A stretch of DNA of 64,000 bases from a bacterium (lineage in GTDB: Bacteria > Patescibacteriota > Saccharimonadia > Saccharimonadales > Saccharimonadaceae): NCBI GenBank assembly GCA_030429975.1, contig JAUIGB010000002.1, positions 1 to 64,000 of the forward strand, given 5' to 3'. Each line of letters starts with the position of its first letter. The stretch's first letter is position 1. The translations under genes and the position numbers were made by a program. Below the pieces are notes generated by a model that was not told the origin of the DNA, ran no database searches, and saw only the letters and a program-made list of their open reading frames with translations. Below, piece by piece: positions 40,307-49,647 of this stretch.

Positions 40307-42025
40307 ATGCTCGCTCTAAAAGTAGTCGTATTTTCTGCATTTGTCGCTGTTTTTTTGTCAGTCGCAACGGCTAACGCACAGGGAGATTCTCAAGAAGCTA
40401 CTGATGTTTCCGTCGGCAATGACACCACTTGTGCCATCAAAAATGCGCGCGCTTACTGCTGGGGTTCAAATGGGGACGGGCGATTAGGCATAGGAAGATG
40501 GGATATTTTTTCTAGCAAAAAGCCATATCCAGTAGCCACAAACACATCTAAAAAGTCAGCGGATGGCGGAAACTGCATAGAAAGAAGCTGGATAGGAACA
40601 TGTTCTAAATATGATAGAAATCCTTCCCCTTCTATTCCCGCCAGTGACATGGGCGAGATTGACGTTACCAAAATATCCGTGGGTTCAACGCACGTGTGCG
40701 CGGTGGCTGACGCGCAAGTATATTGCTGGGGTGATAACAGATACGGTCAGTTGGGTAACAAATCATACCGTGATTCATTAGTCCCCGTAGCCGTGCATGT
40801 GGATAGTGGTAGCCTACTATCACAGAAAGAAATGATAGACGTCACCGCGGGATTTGGCTTTACGTGCGCCCTCGCCAGCGACTACACGGTATCCTGTTGG
40901 GGCCGTAATGATCACGGTCAATTAGGTAACGGTACTTTGAAAAAATCTAACGTACCCGTATCCGTTTCATATGACAATAAGTCCGATAAGTTATGTACGA
41001 GCAAGAGCTTTTTCGGTAGGTGTACTGCAACTGTCAATTTAAAACCTAGCGCACTTGTTGGTAAAAAAGTGGTTAGCCTAGCAAGAATACACGGTGATAC
41101 TGCTACGATGTGCGTACTCACCGAAGAAGGACGCGCGGTCTGCTGGGGGGCTAATCATGCCGGTCAAGTAGGAAATGGAGCTGGAGTTCCTTATGGGTCT
41201 GATTCAGGTCGCGGTGAGGATCGTCATACGAAATCCCATAAATGCGAAGAAACTAGTAAGGCGGCGTTTAAGCAGGCAGGCGTTAACTTGTATAGTTATA
41301 GTAATAATGACTCTCTTCGACCTGCAAACGTAAGGGGTGATTACACATTCAAGGACCTTACGATAACATCTAAACAACACGGGGATAGCGTATACGTTGA
41401 CGTTCAGAAGGCGTTGGTGGACAGAGATAGTCCTGGTACCGTATGGATAGATGGAGCATTCTATACGTACGTTATGGCTACAGGTAAAGATGGTAAGACG
41501 TATCATTGGGGTGGTAATCATGTCGTCGATATACATTGGAAATGTGTCAGTAACGGCAAAGCTTACTACGGTGACTGGACAAAAACGGAACTAAGAGTAG
41601 CTTACTCTATAACCGGCGTTAATAGACCTACGGCAACAACTATAACCTCGACGCTATCGTCTGGAAACATAAAAGGATTGAGCTGTAAGGTAAACGGCGG
41701 TAATAACGCACACTGCGATGCTAGGGGTACTAGCAATCTTACTGACGGCAGAACTGGAAGCAACTACCAAAGAACATGCAAAACGGAAACTGGCGTATTT
41801 GGCATAAAGTATACAAAATGCGACCCAGCGCCAACCGGCTACCAAAAGGTGTATACCGGGGGTTGGCTGGGCGGACGCGCCATTTCAGCGATCGACACAA
41901 GCATGAATGGCACGACGTGTGTTGTCGCAAACGATAGAATCGGATGCTGGGGCGTCAATAATAGAGGGCAGTTGGGTGTCGACGATACTAACGACCGGGG
42001 CGTTCCGACCGCAGTGAGGTTATAA
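40307..42025 (+). CDS. secreted RCC1-repeat protein, 572 aa
   Basis: Signal peptide with AxA-type site (VFLSVATANAQG). Five RCC1 units with the same Cys pattern as the pilin fusion: CAIKNARAYCWGSNGDGRLG, CAVADAQVYCWGDN, CALASDYTVSCWGRNDHG, CVLTEEGRAVCWGANHAG, and CVVANDRIGCWGVNNRG at the end. A 220-residue insert (about 305-530) between units four and five has its own Cys pairs and a WGGNH motif. No pilin helix, LPXTG or lipobox, so it is secreted or held by partners. Transcribed from a consensus promoter. Likely a surface-binding partner of the same class as 30472. Confidence 0.8.
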   Translation: MLALKVVVFSAFVAVFLSVATANAQGDSQEATDVSVGNDTTCAIKNARAYCWGSNGDGRLGIGRWDIFSSKKPYPVATNTSKKSADGGNCIERSWIGTCSKYDRNPSPSIPASDMGEIDVTKISVGSTHVCAVADAQVYCWGDNRYGQLGNKSYRDSLVPVAVHVDSGSLLSQKEMIDVTAGFGFTCALASDYTVSCWGRNDHGQLGNGTLKKSNVPVSVSYDNKSDKLCTSKSFFGRCTATVNLKPSALVGKKVVSLARIHGDTATMCVLTEEGRAVCWGANHAGQVGNGAGVPYGSDSGRGEDRHTKSHKCEETSKAAFKQAGVNLYSYSNNDSLRPANVRGDYTFKDLTITSKQHGDSVYVDVQKALVDRDSPGTVWIDGAFYTYVMATGKDGKTYHWGGNHVVDIHWKCVSNGKAYYGDWTKTELRVAYSITGVNRPTATTITSTLSSGNIKGLSCKVNGGNNAHCDARGTSNLTDGRTGSNYQRTCKTETGVFGIKYTKCDPAPTGYQKVYTGGWLGGRAISAIDTSMNGTTCVVANDRIGCWGVNNRGQLGVDDTNDRGVPTAVRL

Positions 42026-42029
42026 CATT

Positions 42030-42890
42030 ATGGGCAAGGCAAGCAGTTCTACCAAACAGGTATCCGAAAAATCACGGCATAGTTTTTCAAAAAAGTGGGC
42101 ATTGGTCACAGTAGGGTTCTTGATAATAGTATCCGTCGTCGTTTATGCCCTAACCTATTGGCACTTCGTTCATCAGAATGAAGTACAGGTCAACGATCAG
42201 ACCGGCGCTAATTCCTTGAATACAGGATCGGCACAAGGAGTTATTGATGGAGTAGTAACACTAGAATTGGGCGGCACAGCACTCGATATTACTAGCTATA
42301 GCGGAATGAACGGTCAAGACTCTAGCGGACAAATCGTGTATCACGTGGCGCCTCACAATGTAGAGGGTCGTACTTTTAAGAACATTCCTGCCAGCAGCGT
42401 AGGCGCAGGTTTTGTAGCAAGCGATGCGGAATCGGGCGTTAACTACACTCAATTGACTCAATACTTGACCGACAATAAGTTCAACCAGGTATCAGGATAC
42501 GATACGGCCTTCACTACAGAAGATGACGCCGTTGAATTTATAGAATATTCTGTATATACCAGTAATCAAGTTGTTTGCTCGGTCGAGCACGTTGATGCCA
42601 CTAATACTTCGATCAAAGACTTCTATACGAGTATAGCCTGCGCTGATATAAAAGATTATGTTACCGTAGCGAAAAACTTTGATGCAGTTTATAGATCATA
42701 TGAATCTAGCGACAATGAGGTCGGAAAAATAGCATTTGGTTCGGTATCTATAGATGAATCTGGCGACAAAGATGTGATATCCGTTTACCAATACGATTCA
42801 AAAATGAACAATCCAGATAAAACAGGTGCGAACATATACTCGCAGGTTGATTACCGACAGGACTCGGAAAATAGCTGGACCCTACTATAG
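42030..42890 (+). CDS. hypothetical single-span exported protein
   Basis: 286 aa, starting 5 bp after the RCC1 stop. Basic N-terminus, one membrane helix (ALVTVGFLIIVSVVVYALTYW), then an extracytoplasmic domain of about 240 residues with two Cys (VVCSVEH; SIACADI) and a two-lobe helix-strand pattern. No family recognised. Cotranscription with the RCC1 gene suggests they act together. Confidence 0.65.
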   Translation: MGKASSSTKQVSEKSRHSFSKKWALVTVGFLIIVSVVVYALTYWHFVHQNEVQVNDQTGANSLNTGSAQGVIDGVVTLELGGTALDITSYSGMNGQDSSGQIVYHVAPHNVEGRTFKNIPASSVGAGFVASDAESGVNYTQLTQYLTDNKFNQVSGYDTAFTTEDDAVEFIEYSVYTSNQVVCSVEHVDATNTSIKDFYTSIACADIKDYVTVAKNFDAVYRSYESSDNEVGKIAFGSVSIDESGDKDVISVYQYDSKMNNPDKTGANIYSQVDYRQDSENSWTLL

Positions 42891-42902
42891 ATTACTCTTG
42901 TT

Positions 42903-43349
42903 CTATGTCTCGCCAGGCTGATAATCCTCTATGCGATGCAAAAATCTAACACCATCCGGGTTCATGAATAGATTACCCAGCTTGCGCTCAGCCCTATTGC
43001 GCTGTTCAATGGTAATCTCGTCCTCTAATACATCCCACTCGACACCATAATCTACGGCCGCGCGTACGGCATGCTCGAAAGTTTCTTGCTCGACGCGTGC
43101 GCTTGTTTCACGCACTATATCTGTCAGGCCTAGGTTATCTAGCAGAGCCTCGGTGCCGCCATAATAAAGCACGATCCATGCATCATCGCTACCACTAGGA
43201 CCTCCCGCCCCGTACACGAACGCCTCCTGAACGGCGTCAATAAGCATCTCGGCCGTCTTGGGCTGGCCTTCGTACATCTCATTAATCCAACGGGCATACT
43301 GATCGTTCTGTTGAACGATGCCTGCCTGTTCTATATTGGGCCTCTCCAT
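42903..43349 (-). CDS. hypothetical acidic protein
   Basis: 148 aa, soluble, mostly helical, acidic, with an AGGPSGSDDAW loop. It starts 2 bp after the Clp-like gene and is thus probably its co-translated partner. No motif recognised. Could be an adaptor or substrate-related factor for that ATPase (inference from position only). Confidence 0.65.
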   Translation of the reverse strand: MERPNIEQAGIVQQNDQYARWINEMYEGQPKTAEMLIDAVQEAFVYGAGGPSGSDDAWIVLYYGGTEALLDNLGLTDIVRETSARVEQETFEHAVRAAVDYGVEWDVLEDEITIEQRNRAERKLGNLFMNPDGVRFLHRIEDYQPGET

Positions 43350-43351
43350 AA

Positions 43352-45763
43352 CTAATCTGATGCTTCTTCGCCATCATTTAACGCTGTTTTGACCTGGTCC
43401 AATGTTATCTCTATTACGGTACCGGGGTTTACTTTGCCACCTAGCATTTGTTTTGCGATAGTATTTTCGACGGCTCGCTGAACAACCCTGCGCATAGGGC
43501 GCGCGCCTAGGCGCGGATCATAACCTTTGTCCACCAAAAATGACTTCGCGTCATCGGCAACATTAACACTGATTTTTTGAGACTGCATTGTTTTGTTAAC
43601 CCCAGCCAATATCAGATCTACTACCTGCAGTAGCTCCTCTTTGTTCAACGGGCGAAAGACCACTATTTCATCAAATCGATTCAGAAACTCTGGCTTGAAC
43701 TGGTTACTACTAATTAGTTCATCTATGAACTGCTTTTCAAAATCTTTTAATTTATAGCCTCGCTGTATATATTCGCGGATTCTATCGGCACCGGCATTGC
43801 TAGTACATATAACTATGGCGTCACGAAAACTAATCTCGCGATTATTAACATCTCGCATCACGCCTTCGTCTAATAACTGCAAAAGCGTTGTTAGCACTTG
43901 CGGGTGCGCCTTTTCAATCTCATCCAAAAGCAATACGCTAAACGGCTGCTTCATCGCCTGAGCCGTTAGACTGTTTGGATCCTTCGCGCCGTCCGCGATC
44001 AGCCGAGAAACATCTTCTGGCATAACATACTGATTCATATCCAGACGAATCATTCTATCCTCGCCACCAAAATAGACTTCACCAAGCGCCTTGGATAATT
44101 CCGTCTTGCCTACGCCCGTCGGTCCTAGAAAAAGAAAAGTTCCAATAGGTCGATTCTCGTTTCGCACACCCGAACGCGCACGTCGCAGGGCGTCACTCAC
44201 GACTTGTACGGCGCGAGTCTGATTTATCATTCTTTCATGAATCTTATCTTCCATATTCATCAACGTGTCTCGCTCTTCCTCACCGCTAGCCACGCCAACT
44301 TTGACGCCAATAGTTTTCTCAATCGCCTGTTGGACGGAGTTACCAGTGACCAATCCTCCATTGTCGTGACTTGCCGAGCTCTCCAGAAGTTTGAAGGCTC
44401 GACCGGGCATCTCTAGCTCGTGTATATATCTCTCGCTTAGTCTGTAAGCCTCCGCCAGGGCATGATACATATAAGTTACCTTGTGCTGATACTCCGTGAA
44501 TAACAGCATGTCTTGCATGATCGTCATTGTCTGTTCCCTGTCAGCCGGAGCTACATTAACTCTATTAAGTGCGTTCACTAATGATGAATTTTGCTGGCTA
44601 ATCTGCAGATAACGCTGCTCATCCATAGTTAGGATAATGCGAAGTCCGCCACCTTCTATAATGGGTAGTAATATGTTCGACAGGTCCACAGAGCCCACGC
44701 CTTCTTCAAAGAAAACCTGAGCATTGTCTAGGCAGATTATAATATTCCGTGCACTATATGCCTCGGATAAAACCCGATTCATCAAACCTTCCAGCTCCCC
44801 CCTTCCAGGCGCAGAAGATATCAAGGCCGATGAATCCAGCATATATACCTGACGAAACTTCAGATTCGATGGTACCTTCTGCTCGGCATCCATCAACCTC
44901 TCGGCAAATGCGCGAACAATTGTCGTTTTACCGATGCCCGTGGGACCAACTAGCGCCACATTTTGACGACCACCGCTCCCAAATGTATCGATCAGCATGT
45001 CCAATTCTTCGCTATGCGCTTCAAGCTCTACATGTGCATTTCCCCCGGTATTTTCGGATAGGTTCTGACCGAATTTTTTCAGTGTCGGTATATAACCGAA
45101 TGCAAAGTCCCGAGCGATACCACCGGTTCGTCGCGGACGTTTTATTTTTTCAATTAAGTGCCTCGTGTGTTCGTACCACTTTATTCCCAGTATAAGGTCT
45201 TGGTTTTCTAGCTTCATATGAGCCAATAGCGAATCACGATCCTCTGCACAATCGACAATAGCCACCAACAGAACAGCTCCGGATATAAACTCACTACCGG
45301 ATTTTTCTCGGACGGCTAATGCACTTTGCCATATCTTTTCCAAATCAGCGGGTTTGTCGGTTGTTATATTATCCAAGAAACCTGACGTGATGCCGAACCT
45401 GTTCGCGAAAAAGACACCACCTCTGGACGCCGATACTGCCCGCACTAAATCCTTTGGCGTAGGATTTTTTCCTATTTTGCCTAAAATATTACCCGCCAAC
45501 ACCTCATCAACAGAAACTCCATTTGATTTAGGCTGTTTTAGCTCACCCCTGTGCCATTCTAGGATCATAATTGGCGCCGCGCACAATGACGCCACCAACC
45601 ATCCGGCGTATATATCAGCCATCACAACCATAGCTAGCCCACCAAATAGCAGCCCAATAGTAAGTACCGTTAGTAGCAGTATTATGGGCTTCGAGATGGC
45701 CACACCAAGTCGAGCCTTCGCCGCCCTTACGCTCAGTGGATTAAATTTAGCTACATTGTCCAT
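43352..45763 (-). CDS. membrane-anchored Clp/Hsp100-type AAA+ ATPase
   Basis: 803 aa from the ATG at 45763 (the track extends 22 codons upstream). Two N-terminal membrane helices (PIILLLTVLTIGLLFGGLAMVVMADIYAGWLVASLCAAPIMIL) replace the usual Clp N-domain; a Clp-N-like stretch may follow (about 95-200). NBD1 has Walker A GPTGIGKTT, but Walker B is ICLDNAQVF with Asn in place of the catalytic Glu. NBD2 has GPTGVGKTE and LLLDEIEKAHP, sensor-2 GARPMRR, and the ClpB D2-small C-terminus. No ClpP-binding tripeptide is evident. Acts as a membrane-tethered unfoldase/disaggregase; NBD1 is probably not hydrolytic. Overlaps the upstream gene by 13 bp. Confidence 0.88.
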   Translation of the reverse strand: MDNVAKFNPLSVRAAKARLGVAISKPIILLLTVLTIGLLFGGLAMVVMADIYAGWLVASLCAAPIMILEWHRGELKQPKSNGVSVDEVLAGNILGKIGKNPTPKDLVRAVSASRGGVFFANRFGITSGFLDNITTDKPADLEKIWQSALAVREKSGSEFISGAVLLVAIVDCAEDRDSLLAHMKLENQDLILGIKWYEHTRHLIEKIKRPRRTGGIARDFAFGYIPTLKKFGQNLSENTGGNAHVELEAHSEELDMLIDTFGSGGRQNVALVGPTGIGKTTIVRAFAERLMDAEQKVPSNLKFRQVYMLDSSALISSAPGRGELEGLMNRVLSEAYSARNIIICLDNAQVFFEEGVGSVDLSNILLPIIEGGGLRIILTMDEQRYLQISQQNSSLVNALNRVNVAPADREQTMTIMQDMLLFTEYQHKVTYMYHALAEAYRLSERYIHELEMPGRAFKLLESSASHDNGGLVTGNSVQQAIEKTIGVKVGVASGEEERDTLMNMEDKIHERMINQTRAVQVVSDALRRARSGVRNENRPIGTFLFLGPTGVGKTELSKALGEVYFGGEDRMIRLDMNQYVMPEDVSRLIADGAKDPNSLTAQAMKQPFSVLLLDEIEKAHPQVLTTLLQLLDEGVMRDVNNREISFRDAIVICTSNAGADRIREYIQRGYKLKDFEKQFIDELISSNQFKPEFLNRFDEIVVFRPLNKEELLQVVDLILAGVNKTMQSQKISVNVADDAKSFLVDKGYDPRLGARPMRRVVQRAVENTIAKQMLGGKVNPGTVIEITLDQVKTALNDGEEASD

Positions 45764-46143
45764 GATAAATTCCACCCAATCAGCATCAACCAAACCCCGA
45801 TTAACGGCAGAGCCGGTAGAGCCAGCCATAGGATTATATTCAAAAGTGTGTACATAACGGAAATAATCAGAACAACGAAGCCTACTATCATAATCATCAG
45901 CCGAATGACGGCACCTATAACCCTTGAAAATAGCTTGTCGGCAAAGGCACGCAGTTGCACCTCCAATGCGCCATCTACTTTACCGGCCGATATCTGACGA
46001 TAAGGCGAAAATAATGTTTTTAGTAGCAAACTAAACGAAAAATAATCGATGAGACTCTCTAAACGAACAGAGGCGAATTTGACTCGCTCTCGTAATCCGT
46101 CACCGTACCACCATTGGAATAGACTGACCACCAGCATAACCAT
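45751..46143 (-). CDS. hypothetical membrane protein upstream of the Clp-like ATPase
   Basis: 130 aa. It opens with a hydrophobic segment (MVMLVVSLFQWWYG), continues into an amphipathic region (FSLLLKTLFSPYRQIS) and ends with two long membrane helices (VIRLMIMIVGFVVLIISVMYTLL; LWLALPALPLIGVWLMLIGW). The 3' end overlaps the ATPase start by 13 bp, so expression is coupled. It may be a membrane partner of the anchored AAA+ protein; no family recognised. Confidence 0.68.
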   Translation of the reverse strand: MVMLVVSLFQWWYGDGLRERVKFASVRLESLIDYFSFSLLLKTLFSPYRQISAGKVDGALEVQLRAFADKLFSRVIGAVIRLMIMIVGFVVLIISVMYTLLNIILWLALPALPLIGVWLMLIGWNLSWTM

Positions 46144-46181
46144 ATTGTACCACCGAAACGTAAGGTATAATAGAGGTTACC

Positions 46182-47465
46182 ATGGCAAAAATTCATAGCG
46201 TTCTAGTAGGCAAAGCCGTAAGGCACGTCGCAAGACTTCGTGGCGGTAGCGGATCCGCTCTGCCTGGTTTAGTCGTAGAAAAGATCGACAAAAAATTCGT
46301 CGAGAATTCGCTAAAAAAACTACCCCGTGGCGTCGTAATAATTAGTGGAACTAATGGCAAAACCACGACTACCAAAATAGTCGTAGAACTGCTCGAGAGC
46401 CAGGGCTTGAAGGTCTTTACCAACAAGACCGGTAGCAATTTCTCTAGGGGCATAGCAGCGGCCCTACTAGCGGACATGAATGCCCGTGGAAACTTAAAAG
46501 CCGATATCGCAGTACTGGAAATGGATGAAGCCCACGGAGTTCGATTCGCTGAACAAATTCAACCCAGATATAGCTTGTTATTGAACGTAATGAGAGATCA
46601 GTTAGATAGGTTTGGAGAAATCGATCATACTGCTAGACTACTCCAGCGCATAGCGGAATCGACGACCTATGGCGTGATAGTTAACAGAGACGATCCTCGC
46701 TTATCAAACGAGAATTTCTTAAAAGATATAGACGCGGATATCTACAGCTACGGAGTTTCGTCCGAGCTCATCAATCAATTCCCCTCCGACGACGATATGA
46801 GGACTTTGTCGATGGAAAAAAGAGAGAAATTATTCGAACGAGACGACACATGCCTAAAAACAATCAGTGGTAAAACCGCAACAATTTCCTATGGAGGTAA
46901 GACCGAAAAGGTGAGCTTGAAACTAGGCGGTATCTATAATGTATTAAACGCCGTTGGAGCGATAGCATTGTGTAGGCAGATACTTGGCAAGAACATGGAT
47001 GAAAAAAAGATGCTGAAAACCTTGTCAAAAATCACACCAGCATTTGGTCGAGGCGAAGACATCATGGTCAATGGAAAAACCTGTCAGATAATTTTAGTCA
47101 AGAATCCTAGCGGGTTTCGCTTAGGGCTGAAGTCATTCAAACCTGACGGAGTATCAACGATGATTGCAATCAATGACAACTATGCGGACGGCCGCGACAT
47201 GAGCTGGTTGTGGGACGTAGACTTCGACAGCCTAAAGGAGAATGGCGTCTGCGAGATCAGTGGATCTAGGGCATACGATATGGCGCTACGGTTGCAATAC
47301 GACGAGGTAAACTTTACTCACGTTGATACAAATTTATCTAGGTCATTAAAAAGCTTCTTGAGCGCCGAGCCAGACAAGCCAAAGAGGATATATTGCACCT
47401 ACACTGCCATGCTGGAAGTTCGCAAACAATTAGGCAAAATAGCCGAAGTAAAGGAGTTAGGATGA
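46182..47465 (+). CDS. murT: lipid II isoglutaminyl synthase, MurT subunit
   Basis: 427 aa, Mur-ligase fold. ATP loop IISGTNGKTTTTKIV, Mg/ligase motifs VLEMDEAHGVRF and LLNVMRDQLDRFGE, and a C-terminal DUF1727-type domain with TMIAINDNYADGRDMSWLWDVDF. With GatD it amidates D-Glu of lipid II to D-isoGln. The Cys4 zinc ribbon found in the middle of staphylococcal MurT is absent; only one Cys (DDTCLKT) remains there. GAGGT precedes the ATG and TATAAT lies 10 nt upstream. The stop overlaps gatD (ATGA). Confidence 0.9.
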   Translation: MAKIHSVLVGKAVRHVARLRGGSGSALPGLVVEKIDKKFVENSLKKLPRGVVIISGTNGKTTTTKIVVELLESQGLKVFTNKTGSNFSRGIAAALLADMNARGNLKADIAVLEMDEAHGVRFAEQIQPRYSLLLNVMRDQLDRFGEIDHTARLLQRIAESTTYGVIVNRDDPRLSNENFLKDIDADIYSYGVSSELINQFPSDDDMRTLSMEKREKLFERDDTCLKTISGKTATISYGGKTEKVSLKLGGIYNVLNAVGAIALCRQILGKNMDEKKMLKTLSKITPAFGRGEDIMVNGKTCQIILVKNPSGFRLGLKSFKPDGVSTMIAINDNYADGRDMSWLWDVDFDSLKENGVCEISGSRAYDMALRLQYDEVNFTHVDTNLSRSLKSFLSAEPDKPKRIYCTYTAMLEVRKQLGKIAEVKELG

Positions 47466-48184
47466 GCAAAAAAACACTCACGATTCTCCATCTATATCCT
47501 AAAGATATGAATATTTATGGCGACTACGGCAACGTTCTAGTGCTAAAACGCAGAGCTGAATGGCACGGTTATGAAGTTAAGGTCATCGACTATAACCCAG
47601 GCGATGATTTTCCTGAAAAATTCGATATATTAGTTGGCGGTGGCGGTCAGGATAGCGGTCAAGATAGAGTACAATCTGATCTGCAAAAAATAGGACCAAA
47701 GCTGAAAACAATGGCCAACAAGGGCGCGCCCATGCTAGTAGTGTGCGGGCTTTACCAGCTATTCGGTAAGTTCTTTCAAACTCAAACCGGACATGTCATA
47801 AAGGGAGTTGGAATTTTAGATATTGAGACTTTCGCGGAATCAGAAAGGTTGATCGGAAATATAGTCACGAAAAGTCATGAGTTCGGTGAAATTATTGGTT
47901 ATGAGAATCATAGCGGAAAAACCTACATAGGTAACATAACCAACCTCGGAAAGGTCATTAAAGGAGCGGGTAATAACGGCAAGATCGACAAGACAGAGGG
48001 TGCCAGATATAAAAATGTGATAGGAACCTATATGCATGGATCGCTTTTGCCTAAAAACCCAAAAATTGCCGATTGGATGATATCCAAAGCGGCGACGAAC
48101 AAATATGGAACGTTCGATAAAGCGAAGATAGATGACGGTATCGCAAAATTAGCTCGAGAACACGCGTCAAAGCGCCCACGCTAA
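47462..48184 (+). CDS. gatD: lipid II isoglutaminyl synthase, GatD glutaminase subunit
   Basis: 240 aa from the ATG at 47462 (the track ORF starts 23 codons inside murT). Class-I CobB/CobQ-type glutamine amidotransferase: YGDYGNVLVLKRRAEW, VGGGGQDSGQDRVQ, catalytic Cys in MLVVCGLYQLFG, and His in TYMHGSLLPKNP. Feeds ammonia to MurT. SD GGAG within the murT end. Confidence 0.92.
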   Translation: MSKKTLTILHLYPKDMNIYGDYGNVLVLKRRAEWHGYEVKVIDYNPGDDFPEKFDILVGGGGQDSGQDRVQSDLQKIGPKLKTMANKGAPMLVVCGLYQLFGKFFQTQTGHVIKGVGILDIETFAESERLIGNIVTKSHEFGEIIGYENHSGKTYIGNITNLGKVIKGAGNNGKIDKTEGARYKNVIGTYMHGSLLPKNPKIADWMISKAATNKYGTFDKAKIDDGIAKLAREHASKRPR

Positions 48185-48576
48185 ACTGCGTAATGGCCTA
48201 CGATCAGATTTTTATACGACGGAACTTCTATTTTTCCGTTTACAATATCCTTGACCTCCACCCATACCGCGCGCTTCATCTCTGAATCTTGTGGTACCAG
48301 TGGGGTGTCAACGTCAATTGCGCCATGATAGCCTAGAACGATTTTACCGTTTCTATGCTGACCGAAATCAGCGTGCTTTAAGGGTATTTCTTTGAGTCCC
48401 AACTCTTCGAACAGCTCTCGTGCCATGGCGGTATCTGGTGATTCACCTTCGTCTATATGGCCACCCGGTAGCCCGTAACCTTCCTTGCCATAATCAACCA
48501 CTAGTACTTTTTTATGATCGAGGCTAAAGAGCACGCACTTGCATGTCACTCTGTGGGTATCGCGTCTACGATCCAT
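48181..48576 (-). CDS. Nudix hydrolase
   Basis: 131 aa, box GGHIDEGESPDTAMARELFEELGL preceded by YGLP. Short with no extra domain. The 3' end overlaps the convergent gatD by 4 bp and the 5' end overlaps the peroxiredoxin gene by 11 bp. Substrate unknown; third Nudix of the window. Confidence 0.88.
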   Translation of the reverse strand: MDRRRDTHRVTCKCVLFSLDHKKVLVVDYGKEGYGLPGGHIDEGESPDTAMARELFEELGLKEIPLKHADFGQHRNGKIVLGYHGAIDVDTPLVPQDSEMKRAVWVEVKDIVNGKIEVPSYKNLIVGHYAV

Positions 48577-49036
48577 TTTTTTGCAACTTTTCCAAATCCG
48601 TAATTACCTGATCACCATGTCCAAGAGGCGTGACCCGTCCATACACCTTTCTGACCATGCCCTTCGGATCAATGATAAACGTCTTCCGCAGTATTCCTTC
48701 GCGACCAAACATTTTAGCACCCCAAGCACCGAAACTTTCGATGACTTTTCCATCAACATCGGTCAATAGCGTAAAATTTAGTGAGTGTTTGGACTTGAAT
48801 TTTTCATGACTGGACGCATCATCTTTACTAATACCGACTACCTCGGCACCCATATCGGCCAAATGGTCTCGAGCATCACGCAGACTACAAGCCTCAACGG
48901 TACAGCCCGGAGTATCATCTTTCGGATAAAAGTACAGGACTATCCACCTTCCCTCAAAATCTTTCAAAGAAACGTCTTTACCTTCTGTATCAGGTAAGCT
49001 GAAACTAGGCGCAGAATATGGTAACTCTTTCTTCAT
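48566..49036 (-). CDS. bcp: peroxiredoxin, BCP/PrxQ type
   Basis: Thiol peroxidase reducing H2O2 and organic peroxides. 156 aa from ATG 49036 (the track starts 12 codons earlier). PKDDTPGCTVEACSLRD holds the peroxidatic Cys and the second Cys five residues on; FPLT-like region NFTLLTD, and FIIDPKG. TATAAT with 6 nt to ATG, and AAAGG partly overlapping as a possible SD. Its 3' end overlaps the Nudix start. Confidence 0.94.
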   Translation of the reverse strand: MKKELPYSAPSFSLPDTEGKDVSLKDFEGRWIVLYFYPKDDTPGCTVEACSLRDARDHLADMGAEVVGISKDDASSHEKFKSKHSLNFTLLTDVDGKVIESFGAWGAKMFGREGILRKTFIIDPKGMVRKVYGRVTPLGHGDQVITDLEKLQKNGS

Positions 49037-49042
49037 GCCTTT

Positions 49043-49048
49043 ATTATA
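49043..49048 (-). promoter_or_regulatory. -10 of the peroxiredoxin gene, leaderless
   Basis: TATAAT, AAAGGC, ATG on the minus strand, located inside the 3' end of the upstream GtrA gene region. Confidence 0.5.
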
Positions 49049-49052
49049 TCTG

Positions 49053-49499
49053 TTATTTACCGGATCGGTCAAACACGACTCGACTGTACCAGAAATAGTT
49101 CCAAAGCAAGCTGGCTATGGTCGCAAGAACCTTCGCCACAAACAAGGCAACACCATTACCAATATCGTAAAACATCCAAATCAGCGTGGGTACTGTCGTA
49201 ATTATCGCGCCCTGAATCACCCATAGTCCAAATAATGTAATGGCTACGAATACTAAAAACTGTCGTAGTTTTCGCAAACTAGTATCGCCAAACACAACGC
49301 GTTTGTTCAATATATAACTAACAGACAACGCCACTGACGTGGATCCTACGTTGGCAGCGACCGGTGTCCACCCAAACAATGCGATAAATAGGTATAACAG
49401 CGTGAAATCAACTCCGGTGTTAATTACGCCAACCAAACCAAATTTAACCTGCGGAGACTTAGGGCTAGCCTTTTTTGATTTGGTTTTTCTTTTGGCCAT
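49053..49499 (-). CDS. GtrA family membrane protein
   Basis: 148 aa. A Lys-rich N-terminus and four membrane helices with VKFGLVGVINTGVDFTLLYLF, the SVSYILNKRVVF loop and the C-terminal NYFWYSRVVF, all GtrA features. GtrA-type proteins move lipid-linked sugars across the membrane or support cell-wall glycosylation. The stop lies 16 bp from the peroxiredoxin start. Confidence 0.9.
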   Translation of the reverse strand: MAKRKTKSKKASPKSPQVKFGLVGVINTGVDFTLLYLFIALFGWTPVAANVGSTSVALSVSYILNKRVVFGDTSLRKLRQFLVFVAITLFGLWVIQGAIITTVPTLIWMFYDIGNGVALFVAKVLATIASLLWNYFWYSRVVFDRSGK

Positions 49500-49571
49500 T
49501 TCTTTTTTACTTTATCACAGCCCTTATGGTTTTCAAGTAGTAAAAAATAGGATATAATTGCCAAAGTAAAT

Positions 49572-49647
49572 CGGGGTGTGGCGCAGTTGATAGCGCGCGC
49601 GGTTTGGGACCGTGAGGTCGAAGGTTTGAGTCCTTTCACCCCGACCA
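49572..49647 (+). tRNA. tRNA-Pro (TGG), CCA encoded
   Basis: Acceptor CGGGGTG/CACCCCG, anticodon stem CGCGG/CCGTG (one G-U) with loop TTTGGGA, anticodon TGG; T-arm AAGGTTTGAGTCCTT, with TTTGAGT replacing the usual TTCGANT. Confidence 0.92.
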
